From Shouchella shacheensis (lineage in GTDB: Bacteria > Bacillota > Bacilli > Bacillales > Bacillaceae_D): DNA of 57,097 bases. The notes beneath the pieces are model-generated. The model ran no database searches. It was not told the DNA's origin and saw nothing but the letters and a program-made list of their open reading frames with translations. The stretch is from the NCBI RefSeq assembly GCF_001484965.1, contig NZ_LLYY01000029.1:1-57097 (forward strand), given 5' to 3'. Position numbers and translations under genes: made by a program. This document shows, one piece after another, positions 17,559-25,495 of the stretch (position 1 is its first letter; every line of letters begins with the position of its first letter).

Positions 17559-18728
17559 TTATTCATGTAGTTTAAAATCGATATAAAGACCCATTCGCTC
17601 CAGTGGACGTTTCAGCTCTAATTTCGTTAGTTCATCGATCCGCTTTAGCCGGTATTGCAATGTATTGGTGTGCACATGTAGCCCTTTAGCAGTGGCACGA
17701 ACATTTCCGTCTTTTTCTACATACATGCGAAGCGTTGCAAGCAAGCTCGTTTGATTGGCTTGATCGTATTGTTCCAAGACGGCGAGTGCAGGGTGGACTG
17801 GCTTCGTTGTTTCTTGGAGTTTTAACTGATGGATATGCCGCAAAACCCCTGCTTCATAATAGAACAAGCAGCCCTCTAGCTCACTAGAATAACGCCGTTT
17901 CAGCTCCAACATTTCCAGCGCTTGCTGGTAGCTTTCAGGCAATTGATCGACTCCATATATAGGGTTGCCAGCCGCCATTTGCAGGTTTTCTCTTCCAGAG
18001 ACTAGCACCCGAAGTTCATGCATGGCCTCCCGCCAGTCGTTTGCCACTACGAGGCCTATGATCCGATCGTCATCATGGATATAAAGGGGAATGCGCTTCC
18101 CTTTTTGCTTAAGTCCATCTACAATTTTTCCAAAAACCGGTTCTACCTCCTCTATTAAAAGAACAAAGACAAAGCAAGTGCTTTCGTTGTCGACTTCATG
18201 AGCGACGAGTTCTCTTTCTGCTTGTACGCCTGTCACTAGCTTCCACAGCAGCTCTTCCCTACTTGTGAGTTTCGGTTGCTGATTGTGCTTCAACTTCCTA
18301 AGCAGAGCCATCGCTTTCGCCGCCACACTTGTAAGCCACTGCCGCTCCTCATAAGTGAGCGTCCGCGCCACTTCCGAAACCCATATGTAGCCAAATACCG
18401 TTTTTCCGTCGCGAATGGAAACTGCCACCCGTCGACCGAGTCCCATATCATCCATCTGTCCGATCGCCACAGGCTCATCGGATTGATTCAGGGCAGGCAT
18501 GACCCCCTCTTGCCAAAACCTACGAATTAAGGGGTCGGGAACACGGCGACCAATGATCGTTGAAATCCTCGCCTCATCTGTCCCAGCGCCATGCTTAGAA
18601 TAGGCCAGGAGCTGGTGATTGGCATTTTCAATTGTCACCGGACATGCTAGCAGTTCTCCAAGCTCCCCGACAAATTCGTCGAGGGACACAAACGACCGGT
18701 GCAGAAATTTTGAATACTTTGTAGCCAT
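17559..18728 (-). CDS. adeR: PucR-family regulator, AdeR-like
   Basis: A 389-aa cytoplasmic regulator with an N-terminal sensory region (about residues 1-140, GAF-like) and a C-terminal PucR helix-turn-helix. The HTH is seen as DGNVRATAKGLHVHTNTLQY followed by RLKRIDELTKLELKRP. In B. subtilis the PucR-type AdeR activates ald; the position immediately upstream of ald supports the same role. ATG start; divergent from an M15 peptidase gene. Confidence 0.82.
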   Translation of the reverse strand: MATKYSKFLHRSFVSLDEFVGELGELLACPVTIENANHQLLAYSKHGAGTDEARISTIIGRRVPDPLIRRFWQEGVMPALNQSDEPVAIGQMDDMGLGRRVAVSIRDGKTVFGYIWVSEVARTLTYEERQWLTSVAAKAMALLRKLKHNQQPKLTSREELLWKLVTGVQAERELVAHEVDNESTCFVFVLLIEEVEPVFGKIVDGLKQKGKRIPLYIHDDDRIIGLVVANDWREAMHELRVLVSGRENLQMAAGNPIYGVDQLPESYQQALEMLELKRRYSSELEGCLFYYEAGVLRHIHQLKLQETTKPVHPALAVLEQYDQANQTSLLATLRMYVEKDGNVRATAKGLHVHTNTLQYRLKRIDELTKLELKRPLERMGLYIDFKLHE

Positions 18729-18960
18729 TTTACTCCTCGCAATCGTTCATTCTTCAACGTCTTTTTCTCCTACTAGTATATCAACTTCTCCGTTCACTTG
18801 CCTAGTTCCCTTACTCCTCTCAACGAATCGTTCCTGTACAAGCACACTGCTCACCCCCAAATGGCGGTCTCCCTTTCTCATTGAAACGCCAAAAGCTGAC
18901 GAAAAGGCACACATCCTGTACAATAGTGGCACATTCATCATTCAAGGGGGAGAATTATCT

Positions 18961-19521
18961 GTGAGTAAAGCAATAGGTGGTCTATTTTCACTGCTTACAC
19001 TCTTTCTATTCGCTGCTCTGCTAACCCTCCTTATCTATGAACCTGCTGAACACGTAAGCTCTGAAACTCTTGAAATTATTCAGCAAGACGGCCTTCATCC
19101 GGTTGTCGCGGAAAAAAGCGAACAGCTAATTGAACGAGCGGCTGAGATAGGCATAGAGGTCGTCATTACAGATGGATACCGCTCCGAGGATGAACAAGAC
19201 AAACTGTATGAGAAAGGCCGGAGCGAGGAAGGGAATGTGGTAACAAATGCCCGGGGCGGGGAGTCCTATCATAATTATGGTCTCGCCATCGACTATGCGA
19301 TACGAAACGATGAAGGAAATGTTATTTGGGACACTTCTTATGACGGAAACAATAACGGAGAATCCGACTGGTTCGAAGTCGCGGAAATCGCCAAAGAGCT
19401 TGGATTTGAATGGGGCGGGGACTGGACGTCTTTTCGAGACTACCCTCATTTACAGATGGATTTCGGGCATTCAATAACAGCCCTTCAACATGCAAGGGAT
19501 CAAAAGGAAAGTGAAAAATGA
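18961..19521 (+). CDS. M15-family peptidase (CwlK-like), membrane-anchored
   Basis: A 186-aa cell-wall peptidase with one N-terminal membrane segment or uncleaved signal, about residues 6-26. The M15 zinc motifs are present: SYHNYGLAIDYA (His and Asp ligands) and YPHLQM (third His ligand), with ITDGYRSEDEQDKLY before them. Enzymes of this family cleave D-Ala-D-Ala or L-Ala-D-Glu bonds of peptidoglycan. The start is GTG at 18961, 8 nt after AAGGGGGAG; the longer frame upstream overlaps adeR's promoter and lacks family features. A hairpin terminator follows. Confidence 0.85.
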   Translation: MSKAIGGLFSLLTLFLFAALLTLLIYEPAEHVSSETLEIIQQDGLHPVVAEKSEQLIERAAEIGIEVVITDGYRSEDEQDKLYEKGRSEEGNVVTNARGGESYHNYGLAIDYAIRNDEGNVIWDTSYDGNNNGESDWFEVAEIAKELGFEWGGDWTSFRDYPHLQMDFGHSITALQHARDQKESEK

Positions 19522-19556
19522 AATAGCACTCACCTCTCTAAGAGCTGAGTGTTATT
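19522..19556 (+). terminator. Hairpin after the M15 peptidase gene
   Basis: The arms AATAGCACTCA/TGAGTGTTATT pair with one G-U. The T-tract is short, so this is a moderate terminator. Confidence 0.55.
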
Positions 19557-19729
19557 CATGTTCCAGGGGCTTGTCTCATTTTTTGACTCACCCACGAAAA
19601 AAGCAGGAATTTTGAGGAATTTGACGAAATAGATCAAAGGAAGGCTCTTTTTTTGTTACGGCCGAACCATTTGTCGCCGTAAACGGAGAAAGCGTGCGTT
19701 TAATTTTCTTAAAAGTGGGCTGATGCGAA

Positions 19730-21034
19730 ATGGAGCTAGGCAGAACGATTAAATACTATCGAATGAAGCGTAACATGACGCAAGCAGAGCTAGCAGAGGG
19801 GGTCTGTTCCATCCCTCACTTAAGCAAAATTGAGAATAACATTTACCAGGCCAACCATGGAACCGCCACGCTTCTGTTAAAGCGATTAGGAGTTGACATT
19901 GAAGACGAATACGCTCAGTACACTGAAATTAAAAGAGAGTTAGAGCAGTTTATTGAAGCGATTCAGTTTGTTGACGTAACCGAAGCGAACCGACTTATGG
20001 ATGTTTTGAGCAACAAAGAGTACATCATTGCACGAACCAATCTTATTAATACTTTTCATTTATACATGATGCGTTACCATCTGATGCATGGCCATACCAC
20101 GCTTGCTTCAGAGCAGCGGATAATTCTTGATCAAAATCGCACGAATCTAACAGCCATTGAAGAGCTTTCTTATAAGCTGTTTAACGGCATCCTGCTTGTT
20201 GGTCGCAATCGCTTTAGGGCGGCCACAAATATCCTGCTTGAGCTGCAAAACGAAGACTACTCTTCCAAATATTTGTTTGTACGAGAAGTCGCGTTTTTCT
20301 TAAGTCAGTGCTATACACAGATGGACGAGCCGGAAAAAGCGACCGTGTACGCGAAAGAAGCGCTGTACATCTTTAAGCAAGAAGACAATTACATTCGTGC
20401 TTTCCATACGCAGATGCTGCTTGGCATTAACTACACACAAATGAATATGGTAGAGGAATCGACTCGCCTTTACAAAGTTCTCTTACGTAATACGCGCTTG
20501 TTTGGTCATGAAAACCTCTACCATCAGGCCCTTTATAATTACGGGATTCTGCTTAAGAAAATGGGCACCTATGAACAAAGCCAGCAATGTTTCTCAGACT
20601 GCCTAACGTTTTTCGAAAAGGAGAGTCAAAACTACGTGGTTTGTCTCCTTGCAAGCGCCGAAGTTCTCTTTCATATGCAAGCAGAGAAAGAACGTATTCA
20701 ACTGCTCATTAACGAAATTTACCAAATTAGTACGTCCAGAGGGTTGAAACGTCTTGGACTTCAGGCAAAATATTTGCATTTGCGGTTAAAATCGGGAGAC
20801 GAAATGTATGGCTTCATTGAGGAGGAACTCCTTCCTCATCTTGAGAAAGCAGACAACCAAAGCGAACCGTTGCCTTACGCACTTGAACTTGCCGATTGGT
20901 ATCAAAGCAATGGAGATTACGAGAAAGCCAATGAATACCTGAAGAAATACGTATTGATCTCAAAAAAAGGGAGTGATCGATGCTGCAACAGGGCGCCGCT
21001 CAAGCTTCAACCCGAACACTCGGAGAGCCGTTAA
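19730..21034 (+). CDS. XRE-HTH regulator with TPR repeats (RRNPP-like)
   Basis: A 434-aa protein with an N-terminal XRE HTH (residues about 5-60; MTQAELAEGVCSIPHLSKIE) followed by about 350 residues of helical TPR-like repeats, for example ATVYAKEALYIFKQEDNYIR and YNYGILLKKMGTYEQSQQCF. This is the layout of PlcR/NprR/Rap-type RRNPP regulators, which bind short secreted peptides. No obvious secreted pro-peptide follows. The last ~20 residues (DRCCNRAPLKLQPEHSESR) look unlike a TPR, and the stop lies 7 bp from a type B repeat. The Shine-Dalgarno is weak. Confidence 0.8.
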   Translation: MELGRTIKYYRMKRNMTQAELAEGVCSIPHLSKIENNIYQANHGTATLLLKRLGVDIEDEYAQYTEIKRELEQFIEAIQFVDVTEANRLMDVLSNKEYIIARTNLINTFHLYMMRYHLMHGHTTLASEQRIILDQNRTNLTAIEELSYKLFNGILLVGRNRFRAATNILLELQNEDYSSKYLFVREVAFFLSQCYTQMDEPEKATVYAKEALYIFKQEDNYIRAFHTQMLLGINYTQMNMVEESTRLYKVLLRNTRLFGHENLYHQALYNYGILLKKMGTYEQSQQCFSDCLTFFEKESQNYVVCLLASAEVLFHMQAEKERIQLLINEIYQISTSRGLKRLGLQAKYLHLRLKSGDEMYGFIEEELLPHLEKADNQSEPLPYALELADWYQSNGDYEKANEYLKKYVLISKKGSDRCCNRAPLKLQPEHSESR

Positions 21035-21040
21035 TTTATA

Positions 21041-21165
21041 CCGAAATGCGCAGGCGGGTCAAACAGAAGCGAGGATTTTGAAAGGCCTGGATCAGAAATC
21101 CCGGTTTGTGGATTTCGGGCCAGGACTGAAAAATCTCGAAGCTCCTACCCGCCGGAGCTAGACAA
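21041..21165 (+). repeat. Intergenic repeat, type B, copy 2
   Basis: Full-length copy starting 7 bp after the XRE-TPR stop. The middle stem reads GGCCTGG…CCAGGAC, changed on both sides relative to copy 1 (GCCTGC…GCAGG), so the pairing is kept. Confidence 0.85.
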
Positions 21166-21167
21166 TA

Positions 21168-21292
21168 CCGAAATGCGCAGGCGGGTTGGTCAGGAGCGAG
21201 AATTTTGGAGACCCGATAAAAGAAATCCCGGACTTGGATTTCGTTATCGGGGCGAAAAATCTCGAAGCTCCTACCCGCCGGAGCTAGACAAA
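21168..21292 (+). repeat. Intergenic repeat, type B, copy 3
   Basis: Full-length copy in direct tandem with copy 2. The middle stem is ACCCGATAA…TTATCGGGG, again a compensated change. Confidence 0.85.
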
Positions 21293-21327
21293 AATGGACT
21301 GACAATTTACCAGTCCCCCTAAGATTC

Positions 21328-21417
21328 TTACTTTGAGTGTTTCAGAAGATCTCGGTTTTCTTCTTCTCTCATTTTACGCTTCAACAGCTTCCCTACAGCG
21401 GATTTAGGCAAGCTATC
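21328..21417 (-). pseudogene. C-terminal relic of an acyl-CoA ligase
   Basis: A minus-strand frame of 29 codons between two stops reads DSLPKSAVGKLLKRKMREEE and then NRDLLKHSK before TAA. LPKSAVGKLLKR is the conserved C-terminal catalytic-lysine motif of AMP-forming fatty acyl-CoA ligases (LcfB/FadD type). Upstream there is an in-frame TAG and no recognisable rest of the enzyme, so only the tail of a lost gene remains. It sits between repeat copies 3 and 4, suggesting a deletion at the repeats. Confidence 0.75.
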
Positions 21418-21625
21418 CTACTCGCAAGTGCAACCAAAATGAACTCTATTCACGACATAGCAGTGGCAACATTTTCTGCAATTAACTTTTTAAATTTTCA
21501 AAAATAAAGTACGTGGGGATGGGTTTAGGACGTTACCTCCGTTTCTGATTCAATACGCATTCGTTGTAAGCGATTAAAACGCTTCTTTATTGTCCATACT
21601 TTTTATTAAAAAGGAGAGTGGGACC

Positions 21626-21781
21626 ATGCACATCAATGAATACCGGTTTAATCACGGCAAACGACCAAGGACCCGAACCACGCACACTCGTCTATATGAA
21701 CATATCATCGCCTACAAAGATTGGTATGACGAAGAAACGGTAGAGAAAGCACGCGCCGATTTAGAGAGAGCACTCGGGTAA
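21626..21781 (+). CDS. Small hypothetical protein, 51 aa
   Basis: A short, basic-then-acidic protein: an N-terminal stretch rich in Arg/His/Thr (NHGKRPRTRTTHTRLYEH) and a C-terminal helix (YDEETVEKARADLERALG). A strong AAGGAGAG lies 8 nt before the ATG, which supports translation. The upstream 60 bp contains a near-match to a cre box (TTGTAAGCGATTAAA, 21564-21578, one mismatch). No family recognised. It is wedged between type B repeats and an acyl-CoA-ligase relic. Confidence 0.5.
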   Translation: MHINEYRFNHGKRPRTRTTHTRLYEHIIAYKDWYDEETVEKARADLERALG

Positions 21782-21784
21782 AGA

Positions 21785-21904
21785 GAAAAGCGGAGGTGGG
21801 TTGGGCAGAAGTGAGGATTTTGGAGACCCGATAAAAGAAATCCCGGTCTTGGATTTCGTTATCGGGGCGAAAAATCTCGAAGCTCCTACCCGCCGGAGCT
21901 AGAT
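21785..21904 (+). repeat. Intergenic repeat, type B, copy 4
   Basis: Full-length copy beginning 4 bp after the 51-aa ORF. Its centre is almost identical to copy 3 (GGAGACCCGATAA…TTATCGGGG). Confidence 0.85.
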
Positions 21905-21905
21905 C

Positions 21906-21941
21906 AAGAAAAGCACAGGCGGGTTGATGAGCCGCACTAGA
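21906..21941 (+). repeat. Intergenic repeat, type B, copy 5 (5' fragment)
   Basis: Only the first part (AAAAGCACAGGCGGGTTGAT) remains; the 3' arm is missing. Confidence 0.6.
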
Positions 21942-21944
21942 AAT

Positions 21945-21983
21945 GAAAAAGTTCACTGAGATTCCTTCAGTGAACTTTTTTTC
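21945..21983. terminator. Bidirectional terminator
   Basis: The 15-bp arms GAAAAAGTTCACTGA/TCAGTGAACTTTTTT are A-rich and T-rich at the ends on both strands. It closes hflX from the right. Confidence 0.88.
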
Positions 21984-21994
21984 ATGGAATGTGT

Positions 21995-23269
21995 CTACAC
22001 TTGAAACTTAGCATACTTCTTAGCATCTCGTTCCCGCACGTCCGCAAAGAGTCGAGTTCCCTCCTCTTCGTAGGCCATGCTTCGTACATGGGCTACCTCA
22101 TTCAAATAAGCCATCATGTGTCCTTCAGTATACGGAATGAAAAACTCGCGCTGCACATAGTCATGAAACACATGCTCTCCGAGCGCTTGTTCAAAGAGCT
22201 CCAACCCACGTCTCTCCTTCGCAGATAAGAAGAGTTCATTCCCTTGAGCGCGCACGCCTTTCTCATCCGTTGCGTCAATTTTATTGTACGCGTACACCAT
22301 TGGTACGTCCACTACCCCAATGGACTTCAGCGTTTTATCGGTGATCTTCATCATTTCCCCATGGTGCTCATTTGAGTAGTCGACGACGTGAATCAATAAA
22401 TCCGCTTCACGTGCTTCTTCCAGTGTCGAGCGAAAAGCTTTTACAAGATGATGAGGGAGTTTCGATACAAAACCTACCGTATCGGCAAGTAGGAAAGCTT
22501 TGTTATCCTTGGTTTCAACACGGCGGACAGACGTATCAAGGGTCGCGAACAACCTGTCCTCTTCTCGAACATGTTTGCGAGCGTTCGGCTCAAATTGATC
22601 AAGCATCGCGTTCATAAGCGTTGATTTTCCTGCGTTTGTGTAGCCAACAAGAGCAACAACCGGAAGCGCCTGCTTCTTGCGTTGCTTCCGCTGAACACTG
22701 CGGCGATCCGATAAGTGGTTCAACTCCTTGCTTAATGCGCTGATGCGTGTCTCAATTTTACGCCGATCCAATTCAAGCTTTGTTTCCCCGGCTCCCCGGT
22801 TGGCTAGGCCCGCTCCGCTTCCGCCTTGACGACTAAGAGAAGCCCTCATTCCGACAAGGCGAGGGAGCAAATACTGAAGTCGAGCAATCTCCACTTGCAG
22901 CTGGGCTTCCTTTGTTTTCGCGCGTTCCCCGAAAATGTCGAGAATCAGCATCGTGCGATCGTACACCGTCACTTCCAGATGCTTTTCTAGATTGCGGATC
23001 TGGGAGGGGGACAGTTCATCGTTAAACACAACGAGATTCACTTCGAGCTCTTCACACATCGCTCGCAGCTCTTCTGCTTTCCCAGCGCCTATATACGTGG
23101 CATGGTTGGGAGTTTTTAATTTCTGCATGAGTTGCCCTACGGTGATGAGGTCAAGGGCGCCTGTTAAATTGATGAGTTCCTCTATGGAATACGCAAAATC
23201 TTCTTCAAATGGGAGCTCCACTCCAACAACGATGGTTCGCTGCGTCTCGTTATGTTCAATTTGTTCCAT
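21995..23269 (-). CDS. hflX: Ribosome-associated GTPase HflX
   Basis: A 424-aa OBG/HflX-family GTPase that binds stalled 70S ribosomes and splits them; related proteins give resistance to ribosome-targeting antibiotics. The N-terminal HflX domain carries the glycine-rich SRQGGSGAGLANRGAGETKL. The G domain has GYTNAGKST (P-loop), LADTVGF (switch II) and NKID. Full length with an ATG start. It has its own promoter and a hairpin with a T-tract in its short leader, suggesting attenuation. Confidence 0.95.
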   Translation of the reverse strand: MEQIEHNETQRTIVVGVELPFEEDFAYSIEELINLTGALDLITVGQLMQKLKTPNHATYIGAGKAEELRAMCEELEVNLVVFNDELSPSQIRNLEKHLEVTVYDRTMLILDIFGERAKTKEAQLQVEIARLQYLLPRLVGMRASLSRQGGSGAGLANRGAGETKLELDRRKIETRISALSKELNHLSDRRSVQRKQRKKQALPVVALVGYTNAGKSTLMNAMLDQFEPNARKHVREEDRLFATLDTSVRRVETKDNKAFLLADTVGFVSKLPHHLVKAFRSTLEEAREADLLIHVVDYSNEHHGEMMKITDKTLKSIGVVDVPMVYAYNKIDATDEKGVRAQGNELFLSAKERRGLELFEQALGEHVFHDYVQREFFIPYTEGHMMAYLNEVAHVRSMAYEEEGTRLFADVRERDAKKYAKFQV

Positions 23270-23306
23270 TTATGATCAAACCTCTGCTTTCAAAGTTAAC
23301 GTGTTA

Positions 23307-23336
23307 AACAAAAACACAAGCAGGAACGCCTGTGTT
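23307..23336 (-). terminator. Terminator-like hairpin in the hflX leader
   Basis: On the minus strand AACACAGG-CGTT-CCTGCTTGTGTT is followed by TTTGTTT. It lies about 20 nt downstream of the predicted hflX start site and about 40 nt before the ATG. With no gene immediately upstream on this strand, it looks like an attenuator. Confidence 0.55.
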
Positions 23337-23359
23337 GGCAAAATAAGATTGTATGCTTT

Positions 23360-23387
23360 AGTATATCATCCCTTTCCCATAAAGCAA
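23360..23387 (-). promoter_or_regulatory. Predicted hflX promoter
   Basis: TTGCTT, a 16-nt spacer and TATACT with an extended TGA element just before the -10. Consistent with a SigA promoter. Confidence 0.55.
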
Positions 23388-23689
23388 TCCTGCCGCGTAA
23401 CAGCGCTTTTGGGCTGCGAATGGCCTTCTTGACTCTCTCTGCATGAAAAGGCCACCTCTCTTGCAAGTGACGATGAACCTCTTTAATCTAGAAGAAAAGA
23501 TACCCTTTTAAAGGAGGACGATGCATGATTACGAAGCTACTTCATAGTGGCCGACGAATTCCAGCACCCAACCTTATACATTGAGTTGTCAAAGAACGAT
23601 ACGAGTGCCTTATGCAACTGCTTTCTCGTATCTCTATTTTACAACGAAAGGAGGGAGTTCGGGAAAGGTTTTGGCTATCGCCAATGCTC

Positions 23690-23755
23690 ATTCCTCCCCC
23701 ACTTACTCATTGGCTATTGCTCTTCACATTCCTTGAAGTGGGGGTGTCCTGCGCT
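23690..23755 (+). mobile_element. IS200/IS605-like end, relic
   Basis: CATTCCTCCCCCACTT … AAGTGGGGGTGTCCTGCGC forms a hairpin (23696-23704 with 23736-23744), and GCCAAT (about 23680) can pair with ATTGGC (about 23709). This resembles the right end of IS200/IS605-group elements, where such hairpins are recognised by TnpA and overlap the guide-like RNA of TnpB. No transposase or TnpB frame remains. The rest of 23388-24050 holds only an 8-bp hairpin at 23598-23632 and a 19-codon ORF with a strong ribosome-binding site at 23526. Confidence 0.45.
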
Positions 23756-24054
23756 AAAATCAGATGAATAATTGGGGAGCATCGAAAACGGATAAAGTCA
23801 CATGGTTTAAAGACGAATTCCGGCAGCCATTTTCCTTTGCCACGGGAGGGATCATGCCCCGCTGGTTAAAGCCGCTACCACATGGAACATATAGCCATTC
23901 GCATGAATCATTACATGCTCAAACTTCACTTTCCTTCACATCCTTTTTGTCGTTTACTGTACCCTCATTCCTTCTTGCATAAAACGGATGGAAAAATAAT
24001 CATTGACGACAGCTCCTTCTCTACGTATACTAAAGGTAATTAAATAGCATTCCT

Positions 24055-24190
24055 TCAAAGGGGAGTAGCTACAGGTAGTATACTTGAATCAAAGTCGTCA
24101 TGACGTGGGGAAATCCACCGGCTTTGATGGCATAGCTTACATAATGTCTAGCAAGACCTTTGCCTATGAACAAGGCAGAGGTCTTTTTTG
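24055..24190 (+). promoter_or_regulatory. yybP-ykoY manganese riboswitch with terminator
   Basis: The conserved blocks are present in order: GGGGAGTAGCTAC near the 5' end, AGTCGTCATGACGTGGGGAA, ACCGGCTTTGATGGCA and TAGCAAGACCTTTGCC. The last block doubles as the 5' arm of an intrinsic terminator (AGACCTTTGCCT/AGGCAGAGGTCT then TTTTTT, 24154-24190). Mn2+ binding favours the antiterminated state in this class, switching on the downstream gene. It precedes terC, a known partner of this riboswitch. Confidence 0.93.
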
Positions 24191-24257
24191 CGCGCAAAAC
24201 TCTCTTTCGTTTATAGGTACACGAAGGCAAATTAGCGAAGGAGAGGCGAAGATTGAA

Positions 24258-25073
24258 ATGGATGCATCATTAATCATTGAGTATAGTTGGGTACTGCTCG
24301 TACTCATTGCGTTGGAGGGCATTTTAGCAGCAGATAATGCCCTTGTGCTTGCCATTATGGTCAAGCATTTGCCAGAAAAAGAACGAAAGAAGGCTCTGTT
24401 TTACGGACTGGCGGGAGCGTTTGTGTTCCGGTTACTTTCTTTGTTTGTCATTGCCGTACTCGTTGACTTCTGGCCGCTTCAAGCCATTGGCGCCCTGTAC
24501 TTGCTCTTTATTTCCTTCAATCATTTGTTCCGAAAACACGTGGTCGCCAAAAGCGAAGAGGCAGCGGGCGTGACAAAGGTAAAAAAAGGGAGTGGCTTCT
24601 GGACAACTGTTCTAAAAGTAGAAATTGCTGATATCGCCTTTGCCGTCGATTCGATTCTAGCTGCTGTTGCCCTTGCAATAGCGCTGACGCCAACAGGACT
24701 TGGAACCGTTGGGAGCCTCGACGTTGGCCAATTTGTTGTCGTCTTTCTAGGCGGTTTTATCGGACTTTTGATTATGCGCTTTGCAGCCACCAAATTTGTG
24801 GTGCTCTTGCAGAAACGTCCTGGTCTGGAAACGGCCGCCTTCATTATTGTCGGTTGGGTCGGGGTGAAGCTTTCCGTACAGGTTCTTGCCCACCCTGAGA
24901 TCGGGCTCATTGATGACCACTTCCCTCATTCCACTGGATGGAAGCTGTTCTTCTATGGGGTTCTCGTTGCCATCGTCGCTGCAGGCTGGTTTTTTTCGAA
25001 GAAGCCGGCGGAAGGAGAAGGGAAGCAGCCTGAGGTTGAGAGACAAGCGGAACGGAAAGTAGAAGGACAATGA
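24258..25073 (+). CDS. TerC-family membrane protein
   Basis: A 271-aa integral membrane protein of the TerC family, with about seven to eight membrane segments. The acidic motifs in the membrane are ALEGILAADNALVLAIMV and VEIADIAFAVDSILAAVALA, thought to handle divalent metal. Together with the manganese riboswitch this points to Mn2+ export or metallation of exported proteins. The frame is open through the riboswitch, but the family start is MDASLIIEYSW at 24258, preceded by GAAGGAGAGG. A terminator follows directly. Confidence 0.92.
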   Translation: MDASLIIEYSWVLLVLIALEGILAADNALVLAIMVKHLPEKERKKALFYGLAGAFVFRLLSLFVIAVLVDFWPLQAIGALYLLFISFNHLFRKHVVAKSEEAAGVTKVKKGSGFWTTVLKVEIADIAFAVDSILAAVALAIALTPTGLGTVGSLDVGQFVVVFLGGFIGLLIMRFAATKFVVLLQKRPGLETAAFIIVGWVGVKLSVQVLAHPEIGLIDDHFPHSTGWKLFFYGVLVAIVAAGWFFSKKPAEGEGKQPEVERQAERKVEGQ

Positions 25074-25077
25074 AAAA

Positions 25078-25103
25078 AGAGCTGACATTCAGCTCTGTTT
25101 TTT
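25078..25103 (+). terminator. Intrinsic terminator of terC
   Basis: The arms AGAGCTGA/TCAGCTCT with a 3-nt loop are followed by GTTTTTT. Confidence 0.88.
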
Positions 25104-25303
25104 GGACTTCACTATGCAGATCTCCGAGGCTTGTCCAGCCAACTCGTGAAATCAACGCACATAGGACAGCGATAAATGGCTGGCAGAAGAACGCCTATGG
25201 CAACAACGTTTGATTACTAGTGTCGAAAAGTCTTCACTTGATACCGCTTGCAGCCACTCTCTTTCTATGTTTAACTAGAATAGAACGAATAACTATACAC
25301 CAT

Positions 25304-25453
25304 CCACTAGGGGAGTCGGAATGACGACTGAGAAAAGCGAGGCTTTGACCCTTTGAACCTGATCTGGTTAAGACCAGCGTAGGGAAGTGGAGCCGGCCCT
25401 CTTATGTATCAAATAACAGCCGCTCCCTTTCTATCATCAAGGGGCGGTTTTTT
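25304..25453 (+). promoter_or_regulatory. TPP riboswitch with terminator
   Basis: The THI-box is clear: GGGGAGTCGG…GACTGAGAAA, then GACCCTTTGAACCTGATCTG, then GACCAGCGTAGGGAAGTGG (aptamer about 25304-25391). An expression-platform terminator follows (CCGCTCCCTT/AAGGGGCGG then TTTTTT, 25420-25453). Thiamine pyrophosphate binding would stop transcription before tenA. A weak candidate promoter (TTTAAC … TATACA) lies just upstream. Confidence 0.95.
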
Positions 25454-25495
25454 GACGTCTTCCTTTTTCGGATGGCATCTAAGGGAGGAAATAAC

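Noticed and set aside
23526-23585. 19-codon ORF with an excellent AAGGAGG site
   Set aside because: No features in the peptide and it lies in a region of IS-like relic; kept only as a note.
23764-23982. 72-codon plus-strand frame after the IS-like hairpin
   Set aside because: Starts within the hairpin's flank, lacks a ribosome-binding site and resembles no family.
25104-25300. Possible minus-strand ORF between terC and the TPP riboswitch
   Set aside because: It runs antisense through the terC terminator, has no family features and no credible start.
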